Source: Bradyrhizobium nanningense (GTDB lineage: Bacteria; Pseudomonadota; Alphaproteobacteria; Rhizobiales; Xanthobacteraceae). From it: 64,000 bases of DNA. A program made the translations under genes and the position numbers. The stretch is from positions 1 through 64,000 of the forward strand of contig NZ_LBJC01000079.1 of NCBI RefSeq assembly GCF_004114535.1, in the 5' to 3' direction. Of the stretch, positions 8,901 to 17,316 are shown piece after piece. A model generated the notes under the pieces. It worked only from the letters and a program-made list of their open reading frames with translations, was not told the DNA's origin and did not search any database. Position 1 is the stretch's first letter, and every line of letters begins with the position of its first letter.

Positions 8901-11197
8901 CCACGCAAATATGTTAAGGCCGCCCAAAGTTTCGGGCGAACAAAGAGAGAAGCGACACGTTCCTTTATGTAACCGGAGAGTCGCCCGTCAGCTTGAGCGA
9001 ACGATCGCGCGAGAGCAAATTCGAACACCGTTTGATGCGAAAACCCAATACTGCCCGGCGAACCAGCCGAAGTAGTTAAAATTCCTTCAGCTAATAGCGT
9101 CTTTAAATCATCATTTTCAGCATCATAACGCGAGCGCGCGAGCCATAATGTCTCTTTACTCGCCATTTCTTCCGCGATGCGGCCCGCGAGAGTCGCGACC
9201 CGGCTTCCGTCCGGACGAGTAAGAATGCGTTCTTGCCAGAGCCGTTCCAGCATTTTTTGATACTCGTCGAACGCGACCGATTGCGACGCACCCGTCAGTT
9301 TAAGGAGCGTTGCGAGAGATTGAGGCGAGCGAATTACCTGTTGCGCATCCGTAGGCCAGCCAGCCGCTTGGATGCCATGCGATTCCAAAATCTTGAGGAC
9401 CTCACTCCACGGAGGCAAATCTAGGAAGAGGCTTTCTGCCTGCACGGATTTCAAACGCGTATCATGTTCATACTCAAACCGACGTGCAGAAACGACGACG
9501 CACACATTAGGCTGATTGCCCAAAGCGCGGATTAAGCTCAGCAGAACACTCAGGCGCCCCGTTCGTAGATCGACATACCCAGCGAGAGCGTCTAGCTGAT
9601 CAATAATCAGATAAACGGGGCCACGGCGGGAAAGCCGGGTGAGGATTCGGCTCGGCGAATCCGACAAACCGAGATCTCGCTGCAAGTCGTTTTCACTCGT
9701 AATACTCGTATCTAGAATGTCAGCCTTGATTGCGAGGAACGGGATTCGCGAATTTCTCAACCTTTCGGCAAGTGCCGCTAATAAAGCGGTCTTGCCTGAA
9801 CCCGGATCGCCGATCACCGCTTTGGTCCGGCCTTGATGATCGGGCACTGGTTCTAGCAGCTGATGAATTTCCGGTCGTTCGATAACTGTTCCGTCCGGCA
9901 ACGCGCGCGGCCAGTCTAAAACTGAACGTGATGCAGTCAGCAGCTCTTCAATTTCCTGGCGGGAGCGCTCGAAATCTTCCTTGCTCGCGACCCCGAGAAG
10001 CCTTGCTTCGGCCTTTTCCGAGAGAGCAGAGCGCAATTCTGGCGACTGAAGCGAAACCAGGTCAGGCTCCTTTACACGGAGGAAAAGATAGAATGACCCG
10101 GCTTGGCTACCGACGATTTCAATAGCTGAATTGCCCGTGATGTTTCGTATTACATCGAGGATGACTTTCTGACGAGCTTGAGAAAAATCTGCCTCGCTTC
10201 CAGCAAAGCTCAAAACCGCGATACAGGTCCCGTCTAAAACATCTTCTGCAATTGTTGCAGGTTGTATGGGTAAAGTGTCGACTGGGCCCGGATCCTGTTG
10301 CGTCGGCTCAATTGTGCTTAGTGGGCCCACAACATCGGTCCGTTCAGGCGCGCGACGGTTGTCACCCCAGTAGTCCAATAACTCGTAGGCAAAAGCTGCG
10401 CCGTGAGCGGCAGCTATCGGCTGATGAATCTTGTCTAACTTTTGGTCTTTGCCGGCTCGGTCATCCGATATGCCCCGGATGATGATGCAAGGTGTTCTTC
10501 CTTCTTCCTCGGCGGCGAAAATCGCTCCGTACCCCTCCATCTCAAGGGCCGTCGCATCCTGATAGTTACTTGTGATGTGTTCTTCGAGAGCGGAAGAAGG
10601 GTCAGCCGAGACGGCTTCGATAGAGACAATTGGAGCCGTTTTCGCGGCAGGAGGAAACGGCTGCGGATAGTATTGATCACCTGGGTTCGCGCCGCCGTAG
10701 GGTGGTTGGAGTCGCAATTGCCAAGTTTCATCACGGACCACCTTTTTCGCAAGACGAACGAGTTGTGGGTCGATTGGTAGGCTGCGTGCCCGGCCCTGAA
10801 ATTCGCCGGGCCGGTATTTCCCCGCGTAAGGCCAATAGACATGCTCGGAGATAACCACGCTGCCAATCGGAGCATCATCTGGCTTCCGAGTTGCAGCCAC
10901 TCCGACGAATAAAATCAGTTCAAATGGACCGAACTGAATGCAGGCATTGGTTACGATTGCCTGTGACACGTGGTTACCCGCGCCACTTTCCCCGACGACC
11001 ACCAGCCATTCGGAACTGGAACCACGAAAATGGCCAATTTCAAAAATGTTGTGGTCGCGGCCCTCGCAAGAAGCCGTATGGACAGTATGCGCCCTGACCG
11101 CCGCCATTTCCAACGGGAGCGCCGTAATCACGAGTACCCGCCGCCAACCTTTGCGGTCAGACTCGGCTAGTACTGCGGTGGCGTCGGCGAATTTCAT
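5957..11197 (-). CDS. Giant PNP-STAND protein: nucleoside phosphorylase + NTPase + alpha-repeat tail
   Basis: 1746 residues. Residues 18-280 are a phosphorylase/nucleosidase fold close to MTA/SAH nucleosidases: Glu30 in ITALPLEMAAV, MEG at 220-222 and ISDD at 243-246 match the catalytic Glu/Glu/Asp positions, so the enzyme looks active. Residues 320-405 form an alpha/beta segment with IEIVGSQAGSFYLFL that resembles adaptor modules of conflict proteins (inference). Residues 455-735 are a STAND/NACHT-like NTPase: Walker A GDPGSGKT (463-470), Walker B VYLIIDQLD, SARRFE sensor, then a winged-helix-like part. Residues 740-1720 are helical repeats, the likely ligand sensor. Such PNP-NTPase-repeat designs occur in prokaryotic antiphage and fungal NLR proteins. 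The gene stands alone; its composition is poorer in GC than the flanks. ATG 11197 follows GAAAG. The Arg-rich last 25 residues may be read-through past the old end. Confidence 0.8.
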   Translation of the reverse strand: MKFADATAVLAESDRKGWRRVLVITALPLEMAAVRAHTVHTASCEGRDHNIFEIGHFRGSSSEWLVVVGESGAGNHVSQAIVTNACIQFGPFELILFVGVAATRKPDDAPIGSVVISEHVYWPYAGKYRPGEFQGRARSLPIDPQLVRLAKKVVRDETWQLRLQPPYGGANPGDQYYPQPFPPAAKTAPIVSIEAVSADPSSALEEHITSNYQDATALEMEGYGAIFAAEEEGRTPCIIIRGISDDRAGKDQKLDKIHQPIAAAHGAAFAYELLDYWGDNRRAPERTDVVGPLSTIEPTQQDPGPVDTLPIQPATIAEDVLDGTCIAVLSFAGSEADFSQARQKVILDVIRNITGNSAIEIVGSQAGSFYLFLRVKEPDLVSLQSPELRSALSEKAEARLLGVASKEDFERSRQEIEELLTASRSVLDWPRALPDGTVIERPEIHQLLEPVPDHQGRTKAVIGDPGSGKTALLAALAERLRNSRIPFLAIKADILDTSITSENDLQRDLGLSDSPSRILTRLSRRGPVYLIIDQLDALAGYVDLRTGRLSVLLSLIRALGNQPNVCVVVSARRFEYEHDTRLKSVQAESLFLDLPPWSEVLKILESHGIQAAGWPTDAQQVIRSPQSLATLLKLTGASQSVAFDEYQKMLERLWQERILTRPDGSRVATLAGRIAEEMASKETLWLARSRYDAENDDLKTLLAEGILTTSAGSPGSIGFSHQTVFEFALARSFAQADGRLSGYIKERVASLFVRPKLWAALTYLRGVEVATYEHELRAIWALPNLRPHLRNLVIEFIGQQNSPIASEVTIMKESMGSPDRRLALQAIIRSPGWFELFKNTEITKAMTDVAEASVASAILSRAGEYASDDVIELLERNWLPNTKFDSFAWYVLQDNPEWSDRHLALATTIVQRIDVDAYAFDHMVSTVGTDRPVMAIRLVRARLDVMLKKAATEALSRAESINTHEDSTGLAAYMSSPAQGIENVIERSEGWDTLEALGKSEPAFFVRSIWPWFQEALEALKRYKKYASEFTYPLSHNLDFRFESEGTLDLPEPSLLAGLRSAVEQFAAADTVAFKTWFDEAKTQEAAPAQRLLAHALSTQPEIYASFALEFLLGDDRRFHLGNIEDESETTKRLILAVSPFWTREQIDDFVAALLSYAPRPVGDRDAKSRQHFYQLVGQTRYELAACLPKEKMPSNAIALVQEGERKFGSSRRGATFHGPTWVGPSMSPDAMGHAADEDILNAFQELPDETGWENPKNWRHGGNVQLSRSFADFAKNHPDRAIELMRQFTPDIGARAVGYAIDAMAEAVDPSLLLPLIREFDSRGFSTEEYRDSVARAVERLVNRGAIIDDITLSIIEGWLGSAAVPAVDNDADSESIQDDDEIKDIEEEKDSRSILWGMGGLSILPHGNFPILEAIARIYLQRKNYDRLLEVFSQHLDRPEEEKVWQALFRLFPHIRTEKKSELASFYRVLFEKYPALAISHEAILLFAHIHWALPDLVRDIISGWKDSPTNFAQQAYGELSSLIWLTHKDLDWAANMVRGILESENESPMRVGAAYAAVHVWADLPDNKNAPILIRDLTHNASGRTWAAIIDLFRLVDEISPDPDWVMILQAIAEEIPRQPTFGSHFVTERLQTLLPHEATLVASIVKGLVDKWRNDLGDVRTSHASIAPELVDIAITLHRLNDETRLPGLEIFEQLLAINAYTARETLDQVDNRFRSTQPPQRTRLPRRNRQSRRAQRRSPRA

Positions 11198-11708
11198 CTG
11201 CAGTCGGCACTTTCAACGTTGTGTCGGCGCTGCAGAAGAAAACGAACGCGCTCCCGCCAGCTGTGGTTGAACGTACAACTAATACTGTACGGCAAGGGGA
11301 AGGTCGATGCCTTATTGACCTGCGCTTCTGCGCCGACTCGATGGGGGCGGGGAGAGCCGAAATCTCCCTGCACGCTGTCCAGCGGCAAGACGCTGGCGGC
11401 ATCCAAACGGCGGACGGTTGGCCATGGGGGCTCGGGCAGCATGGAGGCTCTTACCCGAGTGATGCTGGATCGGCCATAACGGTCCTCCACGGTTCGGTGC
11501 CGGTGGAGCGGGGAAAGCTCTAGACTGGCGAGTGATCTGAGGCGCGGTGAGGCTCGATGGTTCATTACCGCGCCATGGGCCGGAGGATGCAACGGGGCGT
11601 GCCAGCGGGACCCCCTTGCCAAGATGGTGCGGATATTACCGCACCCATCTTGGGATGCGCAGCAACGAGGCGTGTTATAGTCCATTAATTTCAGAATCGG
11701 GTTCTTCG
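11198..11708. other. Gap upstream of the STAND gene, no supported gene
   Basis: 511 bases, GC-rich unlike the STAND gene. Both strands have open frames of 80-160 codons, but none has a ribosome site or recognisable fold. The block around 11330-11520 has several inverted-repeat segments (for example CGGTCCTCCACGG and GCCGGTGGAGCG), so a structured RNA or a mobile-element remnant is possible. The STAND gene promoter must lie at its left end; none is obvious. Confidence 0.35.
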
Positions 11709-12190
11709 ATGCAGCGAAATAGCGAGGCCGAATCTAGGTCCAGTCGATCTACAAAGGCTGAAACCGGTGGCCGTGTCGCTGGTAGGCTTTCCGGACTCGA
11801 CGGCCTCAAAACTGCAGCACAGATCGTAAATCGCAATCCTCCAAGGCGCTTCAAATTCGAGGTGGACGCATTCGTCGCCTGGCTGCGGACGAAGGGTTTT
11901 ATTTTCGATGGTCGTGAGCGTGGATATTGGAAGACTCACGGATGGACGATACACCAGGGTAAGCACGAACCGCTGGTCAGCCTTGAGACGTTCGAGCGGA
12001 CCTAGAGCTGTATCAATGGAACCGCACGCGCTCCGCTGCGAGCAGACATCCGTTCGGACTTTTCGCTGCGCGGCGCATTGAGCTGTGCCTCGTGCGGCAA
12101 GCCGATGAGCGCCTGTTGGTCAACCAGTAAGACCGGCGTCGAGCGCCCGTATTACTTCTGTTTTAGGAAGGCTGGCCGTTGCCTTCGGAG
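11709..12190 (+). pseudogene. Serine recombinase remnant with in-frame amber stop
   Basis: Two open frames in the same phase are separated only by TAG at 12003-12005. Before it: HGWTIHQGKHEPLVSLETFER. After it: INGTARAPLRADI, then LRGALSCASCGKPMSACWS and PYYFC. Together these are the C-terminal part of a large serine recombinase: the recombinase-domain end and the Cys4 zinc ribbon. The expected residue at the TAG is Gln, so one CAG-to-TAG change explains it. The catalytic N-terminus is absent and the first 75 residues do not look like the family. After 12190 similarity ends. An intact recombinase operon lies 0.6 kb to the right, so two elements landed here. Confidence 0.75.
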
Positions 12191-12333
12191 GGCAATAATT
12201 CTGTTGTACGGGACCCTACTAGACGATCCGGCGGAGAAAGGGCGTATGACTTTCTGCCTCCAGAACTGCGATGTGAAGTTCCATAACATTCGATGCGCGA
12301 ATCCGCGCCGGTGCCGTTTCCAGCGTGGGCGGG

Positions 12334-12795
12334 TTAGCGGCTTGCGGCTTTCCTGGTCGTTGAGCTGATGAGGATCTGCTGCTCGTCCCAGTCAGCGGGG
12401 ATGGATTTCAACAGCTGCGCTAGCTCAAGTCCGTCAGGCTGCAGGCCATTCAGGATGGCTTCGGTGATCGCCGGCGAGAGCAACGTCAACCGGAGCACGC
12501 GACAAAGATAGGACTCGTTGATTCTCTCGGCCTTGGCGAGGTCACGCACCGAGCTAAATAGGTTTGACTCGAGCATGCTACGCCAGCGATGCGCCCGCGC
12601 CACGGCTTTGACCAACGTGTTGTCGACCTGAGGCTTCGGCGGTGACCAAGCCTCCGCATTCGCGGGGGTAACCACCCGTTTGCGCCCACCCTGCCGGCGG
12701 AATGAGATCGGGATACTCACGACCACGGTTCGGCCATCCCGACCGAGCTTCGGTCGCCCGATGGGCCCAAGTGTGAGGGTGGTCGGCCTGTTCAT
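12334..12795 (-). CDS. Small HTH-like protein coupled to the recombinase
   Basis: 153 residues. The middle (about residues 80-125) reads SVRDLAKAERINESYLCRVL, a helix-turn-helix-like segment; the C-terminus is acidic and short. The start ATG overlaps the recombinase stop (bases 12792-12795), so it is translated with that gene. Genes of this type recur as the last gene of rhizobial and sphingomonad recombinase operons; a role as DNA-binding directionality or target factor is inference. Confidence 0.7.
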   Translation of the reverse strand: MNRPTTLTLGPIGRPKLGRDGRTVVVSIPISFRRQGGRKRVVTPANAEAWSPPKPQVDNTLVKAVARAHRWRSMLESNLFSSVRDLAKAERINESYLCRVLRLTLLSPAITEAILNGLQPDGLELAQLLKSIPADWDEQQILISSTTRKAASR

Positions 12796-14171
12796 TCGGC
12801 TGCCTGCTGAAAGGGTTGTGGTTGCAGGTCCGTGGAGAGGGAGGTTAGTCCCTCGATCTTCAAGGTAATGTCCATCCGCTCGGCATGCATGTCGATGCGC
12901 TCGACGAGTAACGCGACGATTCGTGCCTGTTCTGCCGGAAACAGCTCATCCCAGAGCGCGTCAAAGCCGAGGAGGGCGCTCCGCACCTCCGCCTCGCTAG
13001 CGTCGGCGGATTGCTTGCGGAGAGCACGCCAAGTCTGAACGATGACTTCAGGTGTTTGCAGCAACCGTCGAACTTGATCGATGATGATACGCTCTAACTC
13101 GGCGGCGGGCACCAACTTTACGGGACAGTCTGATCTGCCCTGCTTCATCGCGGTCTGGCTGATGTAGTAGCGATAGAGCCGGCCGGACTTCCGGGTATGA
13201 GTTGGAGACATCGCCGCGCCATCGGGCCCGAACAGCAGACCCTTGAGCAGAGCAGGAGTCTGTGCCCGGCTATTGTTGGCGCGCTTGCGCGGGCTCTCCT
13301 TGAGGATGGCGTGGACCTGGTCCCAGAGCTTCCGCTCGATGATCGCTTCGTGCTCGCCCGGATATGAGGTGCCCTTGTGAACAGCCTCGCCAACATAGAC
13401 CCGGTTGTGGAGAATCTTGTAGAGCACACCCTTGTCCAGGAGGTGCCCGTATCGCGTTCGTTCGTTAGCCGCGACGAGCTCGCGGGCCAGCAGGGTCGCG
13501 GACTTAAGCTGTACGAAGCGCCGAAATATGGCCCTAACGCGCTCCGCATCGGCCTCGTGAATCAGCAATTTGCGATCGCGGACTTCGTAGCCGAGCGGCG
13601 TCCAGCCGCCCATCCATTTGCCGCGCTTGCGAGAGGCCGCGACCTTGTCGCGAATGCGCTCCCCGATCAGCTCGCGCTCGAATTGGGCAAAGGTCACCAG
13701 GATGTTCAGCGCCATGCGGCCCATGGCATCCTTGGTGTTAAACGATTGGGTGACTGAGACAAACGTCACTCCATGGCGTTCAAAGAGCTCCACAAGGTTG
13801 AGGAAGTCTAGCATCGACCGCGAAAGCCGGTCGATCTTATAGACGATAATGACGTCTATCTTGCCGGCTTGGACGGCAGCCAGAAGACGTTTCAGAGCGG
13901 GTCGTTCGAGCGTGCCACCCGAGAAACCGCCGTCATCGTAGCGATCGGACACACCGGTCCAACCCTCTGCCCGCTGGCTCACGATGTAAGCCTCACATGA
14001 CTCTCTCTGGGCGTCGAGCGAATTGAAGTCCATGTCGAGGCCTTCTTCGCTCGACTTGCGGGTATACACCGCGCAGCGGAGTTTACGGACCGAGCCGGGG
14101 GTCGAGCGAGCTGCCTCGAAGGAATTCGCGAATGGGCTAGTCAGGCCCTTCGCTGGTCTGCGGGAGGTCAT
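12792..14171 (-). CDS. Large serine recombinase (site-specific integrase)
   Basis: 459 residues. The resolvase domain (about 31-180) begins CAVYTRKSSEEGL with the catalytic Ser near residue 40. It contains DVIIVYKIDRLSRS and the FAQFERELIGERIRDK region. A recombinase domain follows (about 190-300, GYEVRDRKLLIHEADAERVR) and a zinc-ribbon-like part with YRYYISQ. These enzymes insert or excise phages and islands through a Ser-DNA link, usually not at tRNAs. I chose ATG 14171, which overlaps the stop of the upstream DUF2924 gene by 4 bases; the longer frame has no homology before it. It is likely the mobility gene of the local element. Confidence 0.9.
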   Translation of the reverse strand: MTSRRPAKGLTSPFANSFEAARSTPGSVRKLRCAVYTRKSSEEGLDMDFNSLDAQRESCEAYIVSQRAEGWTGVSDRYDDGGFSGGTLERPALKRLLAAVQAGKIDVIIVYKIDRLSRSMLDFLNLVELFERHGVTFVSVTQSFNTKDAMGRMALNILVTFAQFERELIGERIRDKVAASRKRGKWMGGWTPLGYEVRDRKLLIHEADAERVRAIFRRFVQLKSATLLARELVAANERTRYGHLLDKGVLYKILHNRVYVGEAVHKGTSYPGEHEAIIERKLWDQVHAILKESPRKRANNSRAQTPALLKGLLFGPDGAAMSPTHTRKSGRLYRYYISQTAMKQGRSDCPVKLVPAAELERIIIDQVRRLLQTPEVIVQTWRALRKQSADASEAEVRSALLGFDALWDELFPAEQARIVALLVERIDMHAERMDITLKIEGLTSLSTDLQPQPFQQAAE

Positions 14172-14611
14172 TTGCCCACCGAGTTCTTCAAGCCGAAGAA
14201 GACCCAGCCATTCCATTTGGTGCCCGTGATCTGGTGGGCGACCGAGGAGAGGGACTTGTAAGGGCGGCCGAGATACTCGAAATCGTCGTGGCGCACGGTC
14301 ACGCAGTGCTCCACGCCTTCCCATTCGCGGATCAGCTTTGTCCCGGCGACGGGACGCAAAAGCGGTCTAGCCTTCCGGTCCGCCGGCTTCTGGTCCGCAT
14401 ACTGCTTGGCCATGGCTTTGAGCCGCTCGGTGGTTTCGCGAGACAGGCCGCCATGGGCCAATTCCTGGATGCGGTAGGCGAGCCGGCTCTCTAGGAAACG
14501 GCGGTTATAGGCAGGGGGCTCGGTATTGAAAAGCTCACGCCAGCGCGCCTTCAAAGCGGGGGCGGAGGCGCCCTTCAGGGCCACCAGCTGCGCCAGCACG
14601 GATGATTTCAT
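14168..14611 (-). CDS. DUF2924 domain protein
   Basis: 147 residues. Contains ALKARWRELFNTEPPAYNR and RRFLESRLAYRIQELAHGG, then GTKLIREWEGVEH and SLSSVAHQITGTKWNG, the DUF2924 pattern. The C-terminal half resembles small phage-type DNA-binding domains that read Leu/Gly turns such as YLGRPYKSLSSVA. The family nearly always precedes a serine recombinase, as here with a 4-base overlap; a role as recombination accessory is inferred from that context only. Confidence 0.82.
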   Translation of the reverse strand: MKSSVLAQLVALKGASAPALKARWRELFNTEPPAYNRRFLESRLAYRIQELAHGGLSRETTERLKAMAKQYADQKPADRKARPLLRPVAGTKLIREWEGVEHCVTVRHDDFEYLGRPYKSLSSVAHQITGTKWNGWVFFGLKNSVGK

Positions 14612-14811
14612 GGCCGATTCCCATTCTCCGGTACGGGTCGAACACCGCTCTGGCTGGGCGAGAAGTGAAGCGAACTTTCTCTGGAGTTCGCGAATTTTGC
14701 ACTGGACTTCCCGGCGTTAAGGCGCAGTAGGCCGGCTGCCAATATCTCGGCGATATCTGTGAGATGTTCCGAGCGATCCGAAACGGAAGTCGAATCTGGG
14801 GCTTTGATCAT
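14608..14811 (-). CDS. Small hypothetical protein of the recombinase operon
   Basis: 67 residues, start ATG 14811. The stop region (14608) overlaps the DUF2924 start and the start overlaps the stop of the upstream HTH gene, giving a chain of 4-base overlaps that supports real translation. The N-terminal half is helical (SEHLTDIAEILAAGLLRL), the C-terminal half polar and probably disordered. No family recognised. Confidence 0.6.
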   Translation of the reverse strand: MIKAPDSTSVSDRSEHLTDIAEILAAGLLRLNAGKSSAKFANSRESSLHFSPSQSGVRPVPENGNRP

Positions 14812-14993
14812 GAGAAAGAGCGCGACTTGCTGCAGCTCTTCTCCCATGCCTCGACCATGTCCAATGGATAGACCACCCGGTGGCCAATCTTGAGGTACCC
14901 GGGGCCGATGCCCTCTTGCCGCCAACGCTGCAGTGTGCGGTGCGAAATCGAAAGGCGTCGTGCTAATGCCTTTTCGCTGAGGTGCGCGTCCAT
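14808..14993 (-). CDS. MerR/excisionase-type helix-turn-helix protein
   Basis: 61 residues. LSEKALARRLSISHRTLQRW is a winged helix-turn-helix start, and GPGYLKIGHRVVYPL is the wing typical of AlpA/Xis-like excisionases. It likely controls the recombinase operon it heads or acts as the recombination directionality factor (inference). ATG 14993 was chosen; an ATG two codons earlier is equally possible. It is the first gene of a five-gene minus-strand unit. Confidence 0.8.
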   Translation of the reverse strand: MDAHLSEKALARRLSISHRTLQRWRQEGIGPGYLKIGHRVVYPLDMVEAWEKSCSKSRSFS

Positions 14994-15106
14994 TGCCAAA
15001 TCTCCCTGCTAGTACCTGCGACTACGCAGCGGAGTTTGTTGATTCGCGATCCAATTGTCGGCGGGCCTAAGGAGGTCGTCTGGCGGTAAGCCCAAGCATT
15101 GAAAAT

Positions 15107-15868
15107 TCAACGCATTCTGGTTTCATTGACTGGCGGGAGGCTGGGCGGAGGCTCCCGAGGGGGATCGATCGCCAGGCGATACATACCTTTACCGTCAGAT
15201 TGAACGATTGACCTTCCGTCCTCCCTGGTCTTCAGCACATCGCTCAATTTCAGCTGCGATGAGCCGGCGAGTTCCAATATTTTTTTACCGTTTCGCCACC
15301 CGCTGCTGTCGTCGAGCCAGGCCTCATGCAGAACACGCACGATGTTGGCCCACTGTGGCGACAAATCGTAACTGATCCCGTGCAGCCATATGTGACGATA
15401 ATCTGGGGCATGGCGAAATTTGTTGTAGCCGAGCTGACCAAGAGCGTCGTCCAGCCACTTCGGGATCGTCCTGATGTTGAGGGGCACAATAGATAGCTCG
15501 AAAAACTCGAGCTTTTCAAACTTGTGATGTTCTCCGACGGCTTCGAAGAATTCATAGTCGATTTCGAGAATGTCCCAGAGGCTTGGCTCGATAGGAATGC
15601 GCCCAGAGCCACCTTCCGGGATTCCGGATCCGATGATGTCCGCGTTCGACAGCAGTTCCTTAAATGCTTGGTCGGCTGCCTCACGCAGCTTCTGATATTC
15701 GCGCAGAGTAACTGGATCTCCAATGACGCGATGAACAGCGACATCAGAGGGCGGCTCAGCCTTGCCTGAGAGCCTCGCCAATTGAGTTAACCGCGCTTCG
15801 TCAGTCCATTTCTTGAAGGCGCTCTCCGGATCAAGCCCCCGCTTTGGTCGAGTTGGCATGAGCGACAT
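15107..15868 (-). CDS. Hypothetical protein of the island
   Basis: 253 residues, no signal peptide and no membrane segment. Features: an N-terminal charged helix, a long helical stretch TLREYQKLREAADQAFKELL, then a mixed alpha/beta region with several aromatic residues and a Pro-rich end. No motif recognised. Start ATG 15868 has GAGGAA at a good distance. It lies upstream of the recombinase operon and could be cargo or a regulator of the element. Confidence 0.6.
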   Translation of the reverse strand: MSLMPTRPKRGLDPESAFKKWTDEARLTQLARLSGKAEPPSDVAVHRVIGDPVTLREYQKLREAADQAFKELLSNADIIGSGIPEGGSGRIPIEPSLWDILEIDYEFFEAVGEHHKFEKLEFFELSIVPLNIRTIPKWLDDALGQLGYNKFRHAPDYRHIWLHGISYDLSPQWANIVRVLHEAWLDDSSGWRNGKKILELAGSSQLKLSDVLKTREDGRSIVQSDGKGMYRLAIDPPREPPPSLPPVNETRMR

Positions 15869-16086
15869 AGCATTTCCTCGGCTTAACCCTTCACCGGCTT
15901 AGAGCGTCGCTGATTCGGGTGTTTTCGTCATCTTAGCTCGCCGTTCATATGTCCTTGGCACCGGCTCCCTGATGTCATGTGGATATTCGGTTGCGCTCCC
16001 TTACTCGCAACTACTCCATTCCGTCACACGAGCTTGCATCCAGTGTGCCGAAATCCTTCTGTATGCGTGCAACAGGAATGGACAGC

Positions 16087-16902
16087 ATGGGTCGCACAAA
16101 TCAGCCCGGGGACTTCCCGATACTAATCGCGTTTAAGGTCCTCGCGCTAACGGACGACATGTCAGCAGTAGAGCGCCGGGTGGGTGCGGCCCTGCTCGAC
16201 AGCTTCAATCGGAAAACCCGGCAATGCGATCCCAGTCTTGAGAGAGTCGCGGGCCTTTTGAATGTCCACCGCCGCACTGTGATCCGGGCTACCGCCAAAC
16301 TCGAAGCTCAAGGACTATTCCGTAAAATCCGGCATGGCGGTCATTCACACCGCAACCAATACGAACCAATCTGGTCCAGGTTCACTGATCTCGAAGCCAG
16401 ATGGCGCAGCCGGTTCGAGGCCGCCGCCCGCGAGCGCCGGACAGGGATGTCATCTTTAGCAGGGCCCGAAAGTCACAATACTGGTGACCCCGGCGTCCCC
16501 CAAACCTGCTTTTCTAACCAATCTAAGCTAACCTCGTCGGATCGCCGCGTCGATGCAACCGACGGCCGGCGGGGCCTTTTAGGAACTAGCGAGGGCTCTG
16601 CAGTTGAGACCCGACAGCCTGCATTGTTCGCGACAGCCAGTCCTACAAAAACATCGACGCGGTCGTTAGACGCAGCCCGCACTGCAGCTGAGCGTCGTTG
16701 GAGCAACGATCTATTACGAGAATTCTCGGGTCGCCCCGCTGTTTATGCGAGCGTGGTCGATTTCATCGATGAGAGGCTGCAAACAGCGGCAACGGACGCC
16801 GAACTTTGCAGGCGCGGCCGTGGCAGCCTGCTTATCGTAGAGCGATATCTTGAGGGCTCTATCGACCTGGGTTCACGCATGCTGCGATCGGGCGAGAAGT
16901 GA
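16087..16902 (+). CDS. Phage/plasmid-type replication or regulatory HTH protein
   Basis: 271 residues from ATG 16087 (a GTG at 15979 and an ATG at 16063 are alternatives). Residues 20-100 form a winged-helix domain: LTDDMSAVERRVGAALLDSF and VAGLLNVHRRTVIRATAKLE, then GLFRKIRHGGHSHRNQYEP. This is the pattern of phage replication/helix-turn-helix domain proteins. The middle (about 130-200) is polar and low in structure; the C-terminus is helical. Faces the same way as the ParB-methyltransferase and terminase genes, so it belongs to the prophage remnant. Confidence 0.65.
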   Translation: MGRTNQPGDFPILIAFKVLALTDDMSAVERRVGAALLDSFNRKTRQCDPSLERVAGLLNVHRRTVIRATAKLEAQGLFRKIRHGGHSHRNQYEPIWSRFTDLEARWRSRFEAAARERRTGMSSLAGPESHNTGDPGVPQTCFSNQSKLTSSDRRVDATDGRRGLLGTSEGSAVETRQPALFATASPTKTSTRSLDAARTAAERRWSNDLLREFSGRPAVYASVVDFIDERLQTAATDAELCRRGRGSLLIVERYLEGSIDLGSRMLRSGEK

Positions 16903-17316
16903 TGTCGGGCTGCCGGGGGACGGGGGCGGGTCAAAAGTCGGTCGGTTCGCAACGAGCGGACCGGCCCCTCTTTCATTCAGGGATTTTTTTCCAGCGCAGG
17001 CGAATTTTCGGGCCTGTAGTGGGTTGCATTTCGGGTCCATCAATCAACGAAACATCTGCGTGGACTGTTGGGCGTCGTAACCGTTTGATCGCGTGCGACT
17101 TTTTCGCCGTCGTTTTTTCTGCCTCACTCGCCGTGTGTTTGAACCTCGTGAGCAGCCCGCAAAACCGACGATTATTTCCGTCGCAGCAAGAGTGATCATC
17201 GGCAGGCCAGCGCAAGAAAGACCAACCAAAACAACGGCGGTGGCTTGGAAAAAAGTGTCGCGAAATTCCCCAGGGGGAGGGTGCCCGGTGAGGGCGCAGT
17301 CCGCAGAGGCCAAGAG
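16903..17316. other. Gap before the ParB-methyltransferase gene
   Basis: 414 bases without a supported gene. Overlapping open frames on both strands are short and lack ribosome sites. It could hold the promoter of the methyltransferase-terminase pair. Confidence 0.4.

Noticed and set aside
11194..11685. 163-codon minus-strand frame upstream of the STAND gene
   Set aside because: No ribosome site, no domain, and a proline/arginine composition that fits random GC-rich sequence. Described only as a structured gap.
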